DNA of 64,000 nt from Mesorhizobium sp. WSM3859 (GTDB lineage: Bacteria > Pseudomonadota > Alphaproteobacteria > Rhizobiales > Rhizobiaceae), in the NCBI RefSeq assembly GCF_002295065.1, contig NZ_NSGG01000016.1, positions 120,126 through 184,125 of the forward strand, in the 5' to 3' direction. A program made the position numbers and the translations under genes. Below are positions 24,910-33,825 of the stretch, piece by piece; the stretch's first letter is position 1, and every line of letters begins with the position of its first letter. Below the pieces are notes generated by a model that was not told the origin of the DNA, did no database searches, and worked only from the letters and a program-made list of their open reading frames with translations.

Positions 24910-25741
24910 AGGCAAGGTGGCGGTGGTGACCGGCGCCGGCGCCGGCATCGGCAAGGCATGCGCCCTCGCCATCGCGCGCGAGGGCGGCAGAGTGGTGGTG
25001 GCCGACATTGATGCCTCGGCGGCCATCGCCTGCACCACGCAGATCGGGGCGGAAGCAGACCACACGCTGGCCCTAGCCATGGACATCGCCGATGCGCAGG
25101 CGGTGGCAGCGCTGTTCGAGACGGCGCAGCGGCACTTCGGTGGGGTCGACCTGCTGGTGAACAACGCGAGCGCCATGCATCTGACCCCGCGCGACTGCGC
25201 GATCCTCGACCTGGACCTGGCGGTCTGGGATCAGACCATGGCGACCAATCTGCGCGGCACGCTGCTCTGCTGCCGACAGGCCATCCCACTGATGATCGCC
25301 CGCGGCGGTGGCGCGATCGTCAACATGTCGTCGTGCCAGGGGCTCAGCGGTGACACTGCGCAGACGTCCTACGCCGCGTCGAAGGCGGCGCTGAACATGT
25401 TGTCGGCCTCGCTCGCCACGCAGTACGGTCATGCGCAGATCCGCTGCAACGCCGTTGCGCCGGGTCTCATCATGACCGAGCGTCTCCTCGCCAAGCTTGA
25501 CGAATGCATGCAACGGCATCTGCGCCGGCACCAGCTCCTGCCGCGTGTCGGCCGCCCCGAGGACGTGGCCGCGCTGGTGGCGTTCCTGCTCTCCGACGAT
25601 GCTGCATTCATTACCGGGCAGGTCGTGTGCATCGACGGCGGCATGCTGGCGCATGTGCCGACATACGCCGACGGAGGGAACAGCCCCGCCGCGCGGCCTG
25701 CCGGCGGCATCGCCGAAGCGGCCGCGGAACAGCACTGCTGA
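24896..25741 (+). CDS. Short-chain dehydrogenase/reductase (GA12-aldehyde to GA12)
   Basis: A 281-residue classical SDR: cofactor site GAGAGIGKA, NNAS, catalytic Ser in VNMSS, and YAASK. In the operon family this enzyme oxidises GA12-aldehyde to GA12. The C-terminus after the usual SDR end (CIDGGML) is extended by about 30 residues rich in Ala and Gly. Its stop overlaps the CYP117 start (TGATG at 25739). Confidence 0.93.
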   Translation: MGRFEGKVAVVTGAGAGIGKACALAIAREGGRVVVADIDASAAIACTTQIGAEADHTLALAMDIADAQAVAALFETAQRHFGGVDLLVNNASAMHLTPRDCAILDLDLAVWDQTMATNLRGTLLCCRQAIPLMIARGGGAIVNMSSCQGLSGDTAQTSYAASKAALNMLSASLATQYGHAQIRCNAVAPGLIMTERLLAKLDECMQRHLRRHQLLPRVGRPEDVAALVAFLLSDDAAFITGQVVCIDGGMLAHVPTYADGGNSPAARPAGGIAEAAAEQHC

Positions 25742-27084
25742 TGGACATGCTCCTCAACCCCCTGGACCGTCGGCGCCGGCTGCGGCATGACATCCCGGTC
25801 ATGCCCGGCGCTTTCCCGCTGATCGGGCATCTTCCCGCCATCGTCTGCGACCTGCCGCGCCTGCTGGGGCGCGCGGAACGGACGCTGGGCAGCCACTTCT
25901 GGCTGGATTTCGGCCCCGCCGGCCACCTGATGACCTGCATGGATCCGGATGCGTTCGCACTGCTCCGACACAAGGACGTGTCCTCGGCGCTGATCGAAGA
26001 GATCGCGCCCGAATTGCTTGGCGGAACGTTGGTCGCCCAGGACGGCGGCGCGCACCGGCAGGCGCGCGATGCGATCAAGGCGGCGTTCCTGCCGAAGGGG
26101 CTGACCCAGGCCGGGATCGGCGACCTGTTCGCGCCCGTCATCCGGGCGCGGGTGCAGGCGTGGCGCGACCGCGGCGACGTAACCATCCTGCGCGAAACCG
26201 GCGACTTGATGCTCAAGCTAATCTTCAGCCTCATGGGAATCCCCGCGCAGGACCTGCCGAGATGGCATCGCAAGTACCGGCAACTGCTGCAGTTGATCGT
26301 CGCGCCCCCCCTCGATCTCCCCGGACTGCCCTTGCGGCGCGGCCGCGCCGCCCGCGACTGGATCGACGCGCAGTTGCACCAGTTCGTCCGCGACGCGCGC
26401 GCGAATGCCGCGCGCACCGGGTTGATCAACGACATGGTGAGCGCCTTCGATCGCAGCGACGATGCGCTCTCCGATGACGTACTGGTCGCCAACATCCGCT
26501 TGCTGCTGCTCGCCGGTCACGACACCACCGCCTCGACAATGGCCTGGATGGTGATCGAGCTGGCGCGGCAGCCTATGCTGTGGGACGCCCTGGTCGAGGA
26601 AGCGCAACGCGTAGGCGCGGTGCCGACCCGGCACGCGGACCTGGCGCAGTGTCCGGTCGCCGAGGCGCTGTTCCGCGAGACGCTGCGAGTGCATCCGGCG
26701 ACCACGCTCCTGCCGCGTCGCGCGCTGCAGGAATTGCAGCTCGGCCAACGGCGGATTCCCGCGGGCACCCATCTGTGCATCCCACTGCTGCATTTCTCGA
26801 CATCGGCGCTGCTGCACGAGGCGCCTGATCAGTTCCGCCTGGCACGGTGGCTGCAACGCACGGATCCGATCCGTCCGGTGGACATGCTGCAGTTCGGTAC
26901 CGGCCCACACGTCTGCATCGGCTACCACTTGGTATGGCTGGAAATGGTGCAGTTCTGCATCGCCTTGGCGCTGACCATGCACGAGGCCGGAGTGCGGCCG
27001 CGTTTGCTGAGCGGCGTCGAAAAAGGCCGGCGCTATTACCCGACCGCACATCCGTCCATGACAGTCCGCATCGGTTTCTCATGA
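25741..27084 (+). CDS. cyp117: Cytochrome P450 CYP117 (ent-kaurene oxidase)
   Basis: About 447 residues, with a Pro-rich N-terminus (PVMPGAFPLIGHLPA), I-helix LLLLAGHDTTAST, ExxR in FRETLRV, and haem loop FGTGPHVCIG. It oxidises ent-kaurene at C19 in three steps to ent-kaurenoic acid. The ATG overlaps the SDR stop. An alternative ATG two codons on is possible. Confidence 0.94.
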   Translation: MDMLLNPLDRRRRLRHDIPVMPGAFPLIGHLPAIVCDLPRLLGRAERTLGSHFWLDFGPAGHLMTCMDPDAFALLRHKDVSSALIEEIAPELLGGTLVAQDGGAHRQARDAIKAAFLPKGLTQAGIGDLFAPVIRARVQAWRDRGDVTILRETGDLMLKLIFSLMGIPAQDLPRWHRKYRQLLQLIVAPPLDLPGLPLRRGRAARDWIDAQLHQFVRDARANAARTGLINDMVSAFDRSDDALSDDVLVANIRLLLLAGHDTTASTMAWMVIELARQPMLWDALVEEAQRVGAVPTRHADLAQCPVAEALFRETLRVHPATTLLPRRALQELQLGQRRIPAGTHLCIPLLHFSTSALLHEAPDQFRLARWLQRTDPIRPVDMLQFGTGPHVCIGYHLVWLEMVQFCIALALTMHEAGVRPRLLSGVEKGRRYYPTAHPSMTVRIGFS

Positions 27085-27217
27085 GCTGGCATGGCATGCC
27101 CCGTGTGGGGAGGCAGCGGCGCCGGCGACGGGCAGCATTGCAGCACTCGGCGCAACCGCTCGGCGCCGGCAACACTGCGGCTCGGCGCTCGCAGTGGCCG
27201 TGTCAGGTACAAGGACT

Positions 27218-28225
27218 ATGAACAGCATGCAGACCGGTTCCACGCTACACGACGACCGAACTGGCGTTTCCGCGCTCGGCGGATTGGGCGCGCAGTCGCG
27301 CGGCGCATCCGGCGCGCTACCGCCGGAGATCTGGATGCAGGACGGCGCAAAGCGCGTCGAACAGGCGCTTGCCCGTCTTCTCTGCGCCGAAGATGACGGT
27401 GAGACCGAGCTGATGGCGGCCATGCGCTACGCCACCTTGCACGGCGGCAAGCGCACCCGCGCCTTGCTCTGTCTGGCTGCCGGCGCACTGGCCGATACGC
27501 CGGCGCACATGCTCGACGACGTCGGAGCCGCCATCGAGATGATGCACGCCTGTACCCTGGTCCACGACGACCTGCCCGCGATGGACAACGACGTGCTTCG
27601 CCGCGGCCTACCGACCGTGCACGTCAAGTTCGGCGAAGCCACTGCGATCCTGGTCGGTGATGCGCTGCAGGCGCACGCCTTCCTGACCTTGGCGAGGCTG
27701 GATGCGCCAGGTAACAACCGTATAGCGATCGTGCGCGAACTGGCGCAGGCGGTGTCCGCCCAAGGTGCCGCAGGGGGGCAAGCCTTGGATCTGTCGCTAG
27801 TCGGAAAGCACGTCGAGCTGGACAGGATCGTGGCGATGCACCGGATGAAGAGCGGAGCGCTAGTACGCGCGTCCGTTCGCATGGGCGCGCTCTGTGCCAT
27901 TGCGGAGGATACCCTGCACGCTGCGCTGTACTGTGCGCTCGATCGCTATAGCGCCTGTTTCGGCCTCGCCTTGCAGGTGGTCGACGACATTCTCGACGCG
28001 ACAGCGGATGCCGCGGCGCTGGGCAAGACCCCTGGCAAGGACGCGGCGGCGCAGAAGCCGACTTGCGCGTCGATCATGGGGCTGCAGGCAGCGCGCCAGT
28101 TCGCGCTGGATCTGTTGCGCGACGCCGGGGAGGCCATCGCCCCGCTGGGGCCGCGTGCGGAACCGTTGGCGCAGATGCTGCAGCGGGCCAAAGCATATCT
28201 CTCCAAGCACGCGTCATGCGCATGA
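27218..28225 (+). CDS. Geranylgeranyl diphosphate synthase
   Basis: About 335 residues of the short-chain trans-prenyl transferase fold. The first Asp-rich motif is DDLPAMDND, with the GGKRTR block before it, and the second is DDILD. It condenses DMAPP/FPP with IPP to GGPP, the substrate of the next enzyme. The first about 45 residues look disordered. AAGGAC sits just before ATG 27218, and better spaced before a second ATG at 27227; either may be used. Confidence 0.92.
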   Translation: MNSMQTGSTLHDDRTGVSALGGLGAQSRGASGALPPEIWMQDGAKRVEQALARLLCAEDDGETELMAAMRYATLHGGKRTRALLCLAAGALADTPAHMLDDVGAAIEMMHACTLVHDDLPAMDNDVLRRGLPTVHVKFGEATAILVGDALQAHAFLTLARLDAPGNNRIAIVRELAQAVSAQGAAGGQALDLSLVGKHVELDRIVAMHRMKSGALVRASVRMGALCAIAEDTLHAALYCALDRYSACFGLALQVVDDILDATADAAALGKTPGKDAAAQKPTCASIMGLQAARQFALDLLRDAGEAIAPLGPRAEPLAQMLQRAKAYLSKHASCA

Positions 28226-28529
28226 GCGCGCCCGTCCGCATGAAGTCGCCCCTGTGCCGCTCCGATCGGCCGGCGCCACCGGTGCATGCTGCGCTGCGTC
28301 CGAGTCCGCGGCGATGGTCAGCGCTTGCCCAGCACGGTCGCGGCACACCGGCGCTCTGCGCGCAAGCCTATGCAGCGCACCGGCGCCAGCATCGGGGCGC
28401 GTCGCCGCGCCGCAGCAGGGCGGCCGCACGGCGTTGCACATGCGCCGGGCCGCGACGGGCCTGCGGCGAGGCGCGCGGCGTCTGCCCGATCCTGATTCTC
28501 GGTAACCGTCTGCCGAAGGAACATCCCGC
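28226..28529 (+). other. Intergenic spacer inside the gibberellin operon
   Basis: About 300 bp, very GC-rich, with no recognisable gene on either strand and no terminator. It ends with GAAGGAA, the ribosome binding site for the next gene's GTG start at 28530. Confidence 0.4.
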
Positions 28530-30080
28530 GTGAACGCGCTGTCCGAACAGGTCCTTTCCGAACTGCGCCAGCTGCTGAGCGAGATGAGCGACGGCGGCGC
28601 CGTCGGTCCGTCCGTATACGACACGGCGCGAGCTCTGCATTTCCACGGCAACGTCACCGGTCGGCAGGAGGCCTACGCGTGGCTCATCGCGCAGCAGCAG
28701 GCCGATGGCGGATGGGGAAACGCGGACTTCCCGCTGTTCCGCCATGCGCCTACGTGGGCGGCGTTGCTGGCACTGCAACGTGCCGATTCTATTCCCGACG
28801 CTGCCGACGCAGTCCAGGCTGCAACCCGATTCCTCGAGCGCCAGCCCGATCCCTACGCGGATGGGGTGCCGGAAGACGCGCCGATCGGGGCGGAGCTGAT
28901 TCTGCCGCAGTTATGCGGCGAGGCTTCATCCCTGCTGGGCGGCGTGGCGTTTCCGCGCCACCCGGCGCTGTTGCCGTTGCGGCAAGCGTGCCTGGTCAAG
29001 CTGGGGGCGGTGGCGACGTTGCCGAGCGGCCATCCGTTGCTGCACTCCTGGGAAGCCTGGGGGACGTCGCCGACCACCGCATGCCCGGATGCCGACGGCA
29101 GCATCGGCATCAGTCCGGCGGCCACCGCCGCGTGGCGTGCGCAGGCCGTGAGACAAGGGAGCACGCCGCAAGTCGGGCGCGCCGACGCGTATCTGCAAAC
29201 GGCATCGCGGGCGACACGCAGCGGCATCGAAGGTGTCGTTCCCAACGTCTGGCCGATCAATGTGTTCGAGCCATGCTGGTCGCTGTACACCCTGCATCTG
29301 GCCGGGCTGTTCGCGCATCCCGCGCTCGCCGAGATGGTGCGCGTGATCGTCGCGCAGCTCGAGGCCCGCCTGGGCGAGCGCGGTCTGGGCCCGGCCCTGC
29401 AGTTCGCGGCCGATGCGGACGACACCGCCGTTGCGTTGTGCGTCCTGCGCCTTGCAGGCCGCGACCCGGCGGTCGATACGTTGCGCCATTTCGAAATCGG
29501 CGAGCTATTCGTGACCTTCCCCGGCGAGCGCAATGCTTCGGTCTCGACCAACATCCATGCCCTGCATGCGTTGCGACTGTCGGGCAAGCCCGCCGCCGGC
29601 GCCAGCGCCTACGTCGAGGCCAATCGCAACCCGCACGGTATATGGGACAACGAAAAATGGCATGTTTCTTGGCTGTATCCCACCGCGCATGCGGTCGCTG
29701 CGCTGGCGCAAGGCAAGCCCCACTGGCGCGACGAGCGCGCGCTGGCGGCGCTGCTGCAGGCGCAGCGCGACGACGGCGGCTGGGGCGCCGGTCGCGCGAC
29801 CACATTCGAGGAAACCGCCTATGCGCTGTTCGCGTTGCACGTGATGGATGGAAGCGAAGAGCCGATAGGGCGCCGACGCATCGCGCAGGCCGTGGCGCGT
29901 GCGCTGGAGTGGATGCTCGCCCGCTATGGGGCGCATGCATTGCGGCAGATGCCGCTGTGGATCGGCAAAGAACTGTATTGCCCCACCCGGGTGGTGCGCG
30001 TGGCCGAACTCGCCGGGTTGTGGCTGGCGCTTGGTTGGGGGCAGCGCGTGCTGGCCGAGGGAGCAGGAGCGGCGCCATGA
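28530..30080 (+). CDS. ent-Copalyl diphosphate synthase (CPS)
   Basis: A 516-residue class II diterpene cyclase. The catalytic DxDD occurs as DADDTA near residue 295. QQADGGWG (near residue 54) and QRDDGGWGAG (near residue 410) are the QW-like repeats of the beta-gamma fold. It protonates GGPP to form ent-copalyl diphosphate. GTG start with GAAGGAA upstream. The stop overlaps the next ATG (ATGA at 30077), so CPS and KS are co-translated. Confidence 0.95.
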   Translation: MNALSEQVLSELRQLLSEMSDGGAVGPSVYDTARALHFHGNVTGRQEAYAWLIAQQQADGGWGNADFPLFRHAPTWAALLALQRADSIPDAADAVQAATRFLERQPDPYADGVPEDAPIGAELILPQLCGEASSLLGGVAFPRHPALLPLRQACLVKLGAVATLPSGHPLLHSWEAWGTSPTTACPDADGSIGISPAATAAWRAQAVRQGSTPQVGRADAYLQTASRATRSGIEGVVPNVWPINVFEPCWSLYTLHLAGLFAHPALAEMVRVIVAQLEARLGERGLGPALQFAADADDTAVALCVLRLAGRDPAVDTLRHFEIGELFVTFPGERNASVSTNIHALHALRLSGKPAAGASAYVEANRNPHGIWDNEKWHVSWLYPTAHAVAALAQGKPHWRDERALAALLQAQRDDGGWGAGRATTFEETAYALFALHVMDGSEEPIGRRRIAQAVARALEWMLARYGAHALRQMPLWIGKELYCPTRVVRVAELAGLWLALGWGQRVLAEGAGAAP

Positions 30081-32134
30081 CCCAGACCGAACGCGCGCTG
30101 CAGCAGGTGCTGGAGTGGGGGCGTTCCCTGACCGGGTTCGCCGAGGAGCATGCCGTGGAAGCGGTCAGGGGCGGCCGGTACATCCTGCAGCGCATCGACC
30201 AGAGCCTGCGCGACACCAGCGCCCGCACTGGCCGCGATCCGCAGGATGAAACGCTGATCGTGACGTTCTATCGCGAACTGGCGCTGCTGTTTTGGCTCGA
30301 CGATTGCAATGACCTTGGGCTGATCGCGCCGGAGCAGCTCGCCGCGGTGGAGCAGGCGCTGGGGCAGGGCGTACCGTGCGCACTCCCAGGATTCGAGGGC
30401 TGCGCTGTGCTAAGCGCTTCTCTGGCCGCGCTCGCCTACGATCGTCGCGACTATGCTCAGCTTCTCGACGATACCCGGTGCTACTGCGCGGCGCTGCGCG
30501 CCGGAGAGGCGCAGGCAGCGGGGGCGGAGCGCTGGTCCTACGCCGAGTACCTGCACAACGGCGTCGATTCGATCGCCTACAGGAACGTGTTGTGTTGCCT
30601 GTCGTTGTTGTGGGGGCTGGACATGGCTACTTTGCGCGCGCGTCCGGCGTTTCGCCAGGTCCTGCGGCTCATCTCCGCGATAGGGCGCCTGCAGAACGAT
30701 CTGCATGGACGCGACAAGGACAGGTCGGCCGGCGAGGCCGACAACGCGGCGATTCTGCTGCTGCAGCGCTATCCGGCTATGCCTGTGGTGAAGTTCCTCA
30801 ACGACGAGCTGGCCGGCCATACGCGCATGCTGCACCGAGTGATGGCGGAAGCAGGCTTTCCCGCGCCGTGGGGACCGTTGATCGAGGCCATGGCAGCCAT
30901 CCGCACGCAGTACTACCAGACCTCGGCAAGCCGCTACCGCACGGACACTGCGGAGGAGGCCAGGGACACTGCGGGGGAGGCCAGCGTGGGCCGGCCTGAA
31001 GGCGCGGGAGGCGGTGACGTGCGCGCGCTGCCGTCAGTCCGATCCGACGCAACGCCGTCGCCCGATGCGACCGATGGAGCGAGCATGAACGACACCGCCC
31101 TGAGCCGCCGCAAGGACGACCATCTTGGCATCGTGCTGGATCGGCGAACGGCGCCGGCCACGGTCGCCGCCGGCTGGGAGTATATCCGTTTCGAACACTG
31201 CGCATTGCCCGAGTTGGACCTGACGCAGATCGACCTGCGCGCCTCGCTGCTAGGCAAGACCATGCGCGCGCCGCTGCTGATCAGCTCCATGACCGGCGGC
31301 ACGCCGCGCGCCGAGGCCATCAACCGGCATCTGAGCGAGGCAGCTCAAGCCTTGGGGATCGCGATGTGCGTCGGTTCCCAGCGCGTGAGCCTGCAATCCC
31401 GCAACTCCCAGGGGCTGACGCGCGCGCTGCGACACCTGGCCCCAGACATCCCCCTGTTGGCCAATATCGGCGCCGGGCAACTGCGCGAGGCCGACGGCCT
31501 GGACTTGGCGCGCCGGGCGGTTGATGCGCTGGAGGCCGATGGACTGATTGTCCATCTCAATCCGCTGCAGGAAGCGGTACAGCCGGAGGGCGACCGCGAC
31601 TGGCGCGGCGTCCTGGCGCAGATCGCTCGTGCCGCGCGCAGCGTGGGCGTGCCGATCGTGGCCAAGGAAGTGGGGTCGGGCCTGTCCGCCTCGGTGGCCT
31701 CTGCGCTCGTCGACGCGGGCGTGGCGGTGATCGATGTCGCCGGCGCCGGCGGTACCAGTTGGGCCGCGGTGGAGGGCGAGCGGGCCCGCGATGCCGCGGA
31801 CCGTGCAGTGGCGATGGCGTTCGCCGACTGGGGGATTCCGACCGCGGCCGGCGTGCAGGCGGTACGTCGGGCGCTGCCAACGGTGAAGTTGATCGCGTCG
31901 GGCGGTATCCGAGACGGCGGCGACGTGGCCAAGGCCATCCGCCTGGGGGCGGACTTCGCCGGCCAGGCGGCCGGCGTGCTGCCCGCGGCGATGGTGTCCA
32001 CCGAGGCGGTTGTCGCGCATTTCGAGATCGTCATCCGCCAGCTGGCAGTCGCCTGCTTCTGCACCGGCTCGGCTGATCTGGCGGCGTTGCGTCAGGCGCG
32101 CTTGTTGCCCTCGGCGCATCTGCCCGCCGGTTAA
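30077..32134 (+). CDS. ent-Kaurene synthase fused in frame to IPP isomerase
   Basis: The open frame runs 685 residues without a stop. Residues 1 to about 300 are the bacterial class I ent-kaurene synthase: FWLDDCNDLG holds the DDxxD, and NDLHGRDKDRSAGE is the second metal site. It ionises ent-copalyl diphosphate to ent-kaurene. In other rhizobia this enzyme ends near residue 300. Here the frame continues through a low-complexity linker with a tandem repeat (GGACACTGCGG twice at 30943-30980) into a complete type 2 IPP isomerase starting at residue 337. It may be a true bifunctional fusion, or two proteins if the internal ATG at 31085 is used. Confidence 0.85.
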   Translation: MTQTERALQQVLEWGRSLTGFAEEHAVEAVRGGRYILQRIDQSLRDTSARTGRDPQDETLIVTFYRELALLFWLDDCNDLGLIAPEQLAAVEQALGQGVPCALPGFEGCAVLSASLAALAYDRRDYAQLLDDTRCYCAALRAGEAQAAGAERWSYAEYLHNGVDSIAYRNVLCCLSLLWGLDMATLRARPAFRQVLRLISAIGRLQNDLHGRDKDRSAGEADNAAILLLQRYPAMPVVKFLNDELAGHTRMLHRVMAEAGFPAPWGPLIEAMAAIRTQYYQTSASRYRTDTAEEARDTAGEASVGRPEGAGGGDVRALPSVRSDATPSPDATDGASMNDTALSRRKDDHLGIVLDRRTAPATVAAGWEYIRFEHCALPELDLTQIDLRASLLGKTMRAPLLISSMTGGTPRAEAINRHLSEAAQALGIAMCVGSQRVSLQSRNSQGLTRALRHLAPDIPLLANIGAGQLREADGLDLARRAVDALEADGLIVHLNPLQEAVQPEGDRDWRGVLAQIARAARSVGVPIVAKEVGSGLSASVASALVDAGVAVIDVAGAGGTSWAAVEGERARDAADRAVAMAFADWGIPTAAGVQAVRRALPTVKLIASGGIRDGGDVAKAIRLGADFAGQAAGVLPAAMVSTEAVVAHFEIVIRQLAVACFCTGSADLAALRQARLLPSAHLPAG
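31085..32134 (+). CDS. fni: Type 2 isopentenyl diphosphate isomerase (internal start or fused domain)
   Basis: 349 residues from ATG 31085, in frame with the kaurene synthase before it. The text starts SRRKDDHLGIVL (family: .RK.dHi.i.l), has SSMTGGT, VGSQRV, HLNPLQE and DVAGAGGTSWAAVE, and ends with a glycine-rich FMN site (SGGIRDGGDVAK). It interconverts IPP and DMAPP using reduced FMN and so feeds the GGPP synthase. Some rhizobial gibberellin operons carry this gene at the 3' end. GAGCG before the ATG is a weak ribosome binding site, so expression as part of the fusion is plausible. Confidence 0.88.
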   Translation: MNDTALSRRKDDHLGIVLDRRTAPATVAAGWEYIRFEHCALPELDLTQIDLRASLLGKTMRAPLLISSMTGGTPRAEAINRHLSEAAQALGIAMCVGSQRVSLQSRNSQGLTRALRHLAPDIPLLANIGAGQLREADGLDLARRAVDALEADGLIVHLNPLQEAVQPEGDRDWRGVLAQIARAARSVGVPIVAKEVGSGLSASVASALVDAGVAVIDVAGAGGTSWAAVEGERARDAADRAVAMAFADWGIPTAAGVQAVRRALPTVKLIASGGIRDGGDVAKAIRLGADFAGQAAGVLPAAMVSTEAVVAHFEIVIRQLAVACFCTGSADLAALRQARLLPSAHLPAG

Positions 32135-32247
32135 TGCCGGCGTAGTCCGCACGTGGTCAAAGGCGGTGTTGAGCAGCGATCCAATTCTGCGCCGCTTGGC
32201 TTCCATCTCGAACGGTGCGTGGAACGCCAGTGCGCCGGCTGCCTAAT

Positions 32248-33171
32248 CTAGCAGTTGCACTGGCATGCTGTGTGCTCGGCTAATTCAAGTTTCTCCAGTG
32301 CCTGCCTAATGTCATCTCCGGCGTTGTCCGGCAACGGCAAAATAGGGCGCGGTGGCTCGACGTGCGCCAGACCGAGGTATTCGGCGATGACGAACATAAC
32401 GCGGAAGCTGCCGTAGTGCTTGAACAAGGTCCAGAGCGGCTCGAAAGCGCGGTTCAACCGAGTGGACTCCGCCGCGTCGCCGGACTGCGCCGCACGCGTC
32501 AGCGCAAGCGCCGGGACCGCCAGCAGACCTGCCGCAACGCTGTACCAGGTGTCACATCCGGCGAGCAGGGCATCCGCCGCGCCCCAATCGCCGCTGTATC
32601 CGATTGTGAACGTGTCAGGCGTCATCGACCGCAAGCGTGCCAGTTCTCCCGTGTAATCCTCATTCGCTGCCAGAGGCATTTTCACGGCGACGATGTTGGA
32701 CACCTCTGAGAGCCGGGCGATCAATGCGTCGCTGAATGTGAAGCGCGTGGTGCTTGGATTGTTGTATATGCACAAAGGCAGTTCCCCCGCCTCGGCAACC
32801 GCGACGAAGTGCTGGAAGACTTCATCCTCATTCAGGGGAACGTAGGACATGGGTGCCAGGAGCAGGCCGTCAGCGCCAGCGGATTTTGCATCGCGCGCCA
32901 GAGCCTGAGCTTCGTCGGTACGCAATGCACCCACCCCCACGACAAGAGGCGTTTTGCCGCCAATGCATTCCACGGCAGCCTGAACGGCACGCTTGCGCTC
33001 TTCCCTCGTGAGGTAAGCATAACCGCCCGTGCTCCCCAAAAGGCCGATGGAGTCTGCTCCCGCTCGTTGAATACGCTCGAGAAAACGAGCCAATGCCTCG
33101 GTGTCGACATGCCCTTTCGCATCGGTTGGCGTGAGGGGGAACGCCGACAAGCCGCGAAACAAAGTCATCAT
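32248..33171 (-). CDS. DapA/NAL-family aldolase-type lyase
   Basis: A 307-residue TIM-barrel protein of the dihydrodipicolinate synthase/N-acetylneuraminate lyase family. GLLGSTGGYAYLT corresponds to the substrate-binding G-T/S-T-G-E loop, the catalytic Tyr lies in CIYNNPSTT, and the Schiff-base Lys in IVAVKMP. These enzymes join or cleave pyruvate and an aldehyde; the exact substrate is not predictable. AAAGGAA precedes ATG 33171. A LysE exporter gene follows 16 bp upstream on the same strand, suggesting a two-gene unit. A housekeeping dapA would normally differ in the GTTGE loop. Confidence 0.85.
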   Translation of the reverse strand: MMTLFRGLSAFPLTPTDAKGHVDTEALARFLERIQRAGADSIGLLGSTGGYAYLTREERKRAVQAAVECIGGKTPLVVGVGALRTDEAQALARDAKSAGADGLLLAPMSYVPLNEDEVFQHFVAVAEAGELPLCIYNNPSTTRFTFSDALIARLSEVSNIVAVKMPLAANEDYTGELARLRSMTPDTFTIGYSGDWGAADALLAGCDTWYSVAAGLLAVPALALTRAAQSGDAAESTRLNRAFEPLWTLFKHYGSFRVMFVIAEYLGLAHVEPPRPILPLPDNAGDDIRQALEKLELAEHTACQCNC

Positions 33172-33186
33172 CCATTCCTTTCGAAA

Positions 33187-33825
33187 CTATATAGGGGAAA
33201 GCAGCATGCGCAGCCCGGCGAACACGAAGAACATTGCCAGCAGACTTTCGATCCAACGGCGACAGCGGCGATACAGAGCCACCATCGGCGGTGTGGAGAA
33301 GACAATGGCGTAGCCGCAGAATATCGTGACACTTAGGACGGCGCAGCCACCCAATATGGCCGCCATGGTCTGCCACGACGAATTCGGGCCGATCCCCAGT
33401 GTGACGAGCGCGATCCATGCGAGCACGGATTTTGGGTTCGCCAAATGCATCAAGAGGCCCCTTCCATAGAGCTCACCCCGTGAAAAAGCGACTTCGTCGG
33501 TCGACGCGCGCACCGCCAGCTTCTCGTTCGACGTAAGCGCCGACCGTCCCGCCCTGAAGGCGAGGAATAGCAAGTAAAGGCCCCCGAAAACCTGCAGGAC
33601 GAGCAGTGCCTGGGCGTACCTGGCCAAGAGGGCGGAGATGCCGGTCGAGGCCATAAAACCCCAGAAGATCGAGCCGCTGACGACGCCAGAGGCGAGTATG
33701 AGCGCGGCACCCCTGCCGCGCGACATGGCAACCCCCATGATGCGCATGTTGCTCGGGCCGGGGCTCCCTGCGGCAATGACATATGCAGCAAAGACGATGA
33801 GCAACTGATGGAGATCGACATTCAT
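33187..33825 (-). CDS. LysE-family amino acid exporter
   Basis: A 212-residue membrane protein with six hydrophobic segments. The signature SPGPSNMRIMG follows the first one, as in LysE/RhtB exporters. Start at ATG 33825 (MNVDLHQLL) fits the family; an upstream extension of the frame is Arg-rich and not membrane-like. It lies directly before the DapA-family gene on the same strand, so both may serve one small-molecule path. The substrate is unknown. Confidence 0.9.
   Translation of the reverse strand: MNVDLHQLLIVFAAYVIAAGSPGPSNMRIMGVAMSRGRGAALILASGVVSGSIFWGFMASTGISALLARYAQALLVLQVFGGLYLLFLAFRAGRSALTSNEKLAVRASTDEVAFSRGELYGRGLLMHLANPKSVLAWIALVTLGIGPNSSWQTMAAILGGCAVLSVTIFCGYAIVFSTPPMVALYRRCRRWIESLLAMFFVFAGLRMLLSPI

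Noticed and set aside
23589..25289. 566-residue open frame on the minus strand
   Set aside because: It lies entirely opposite CYP114, ferredoxin and SDR, is Arg/Pro-rich, and reflects the high GC content of the gibberellin operon.
28679..30076. Plus-strand frame running into the kaurene synthase frame
   Set aside because: This upstream part is a shadow of CPS in another frame; the real start is the ATG at 30077 overlapping the CPS stop.
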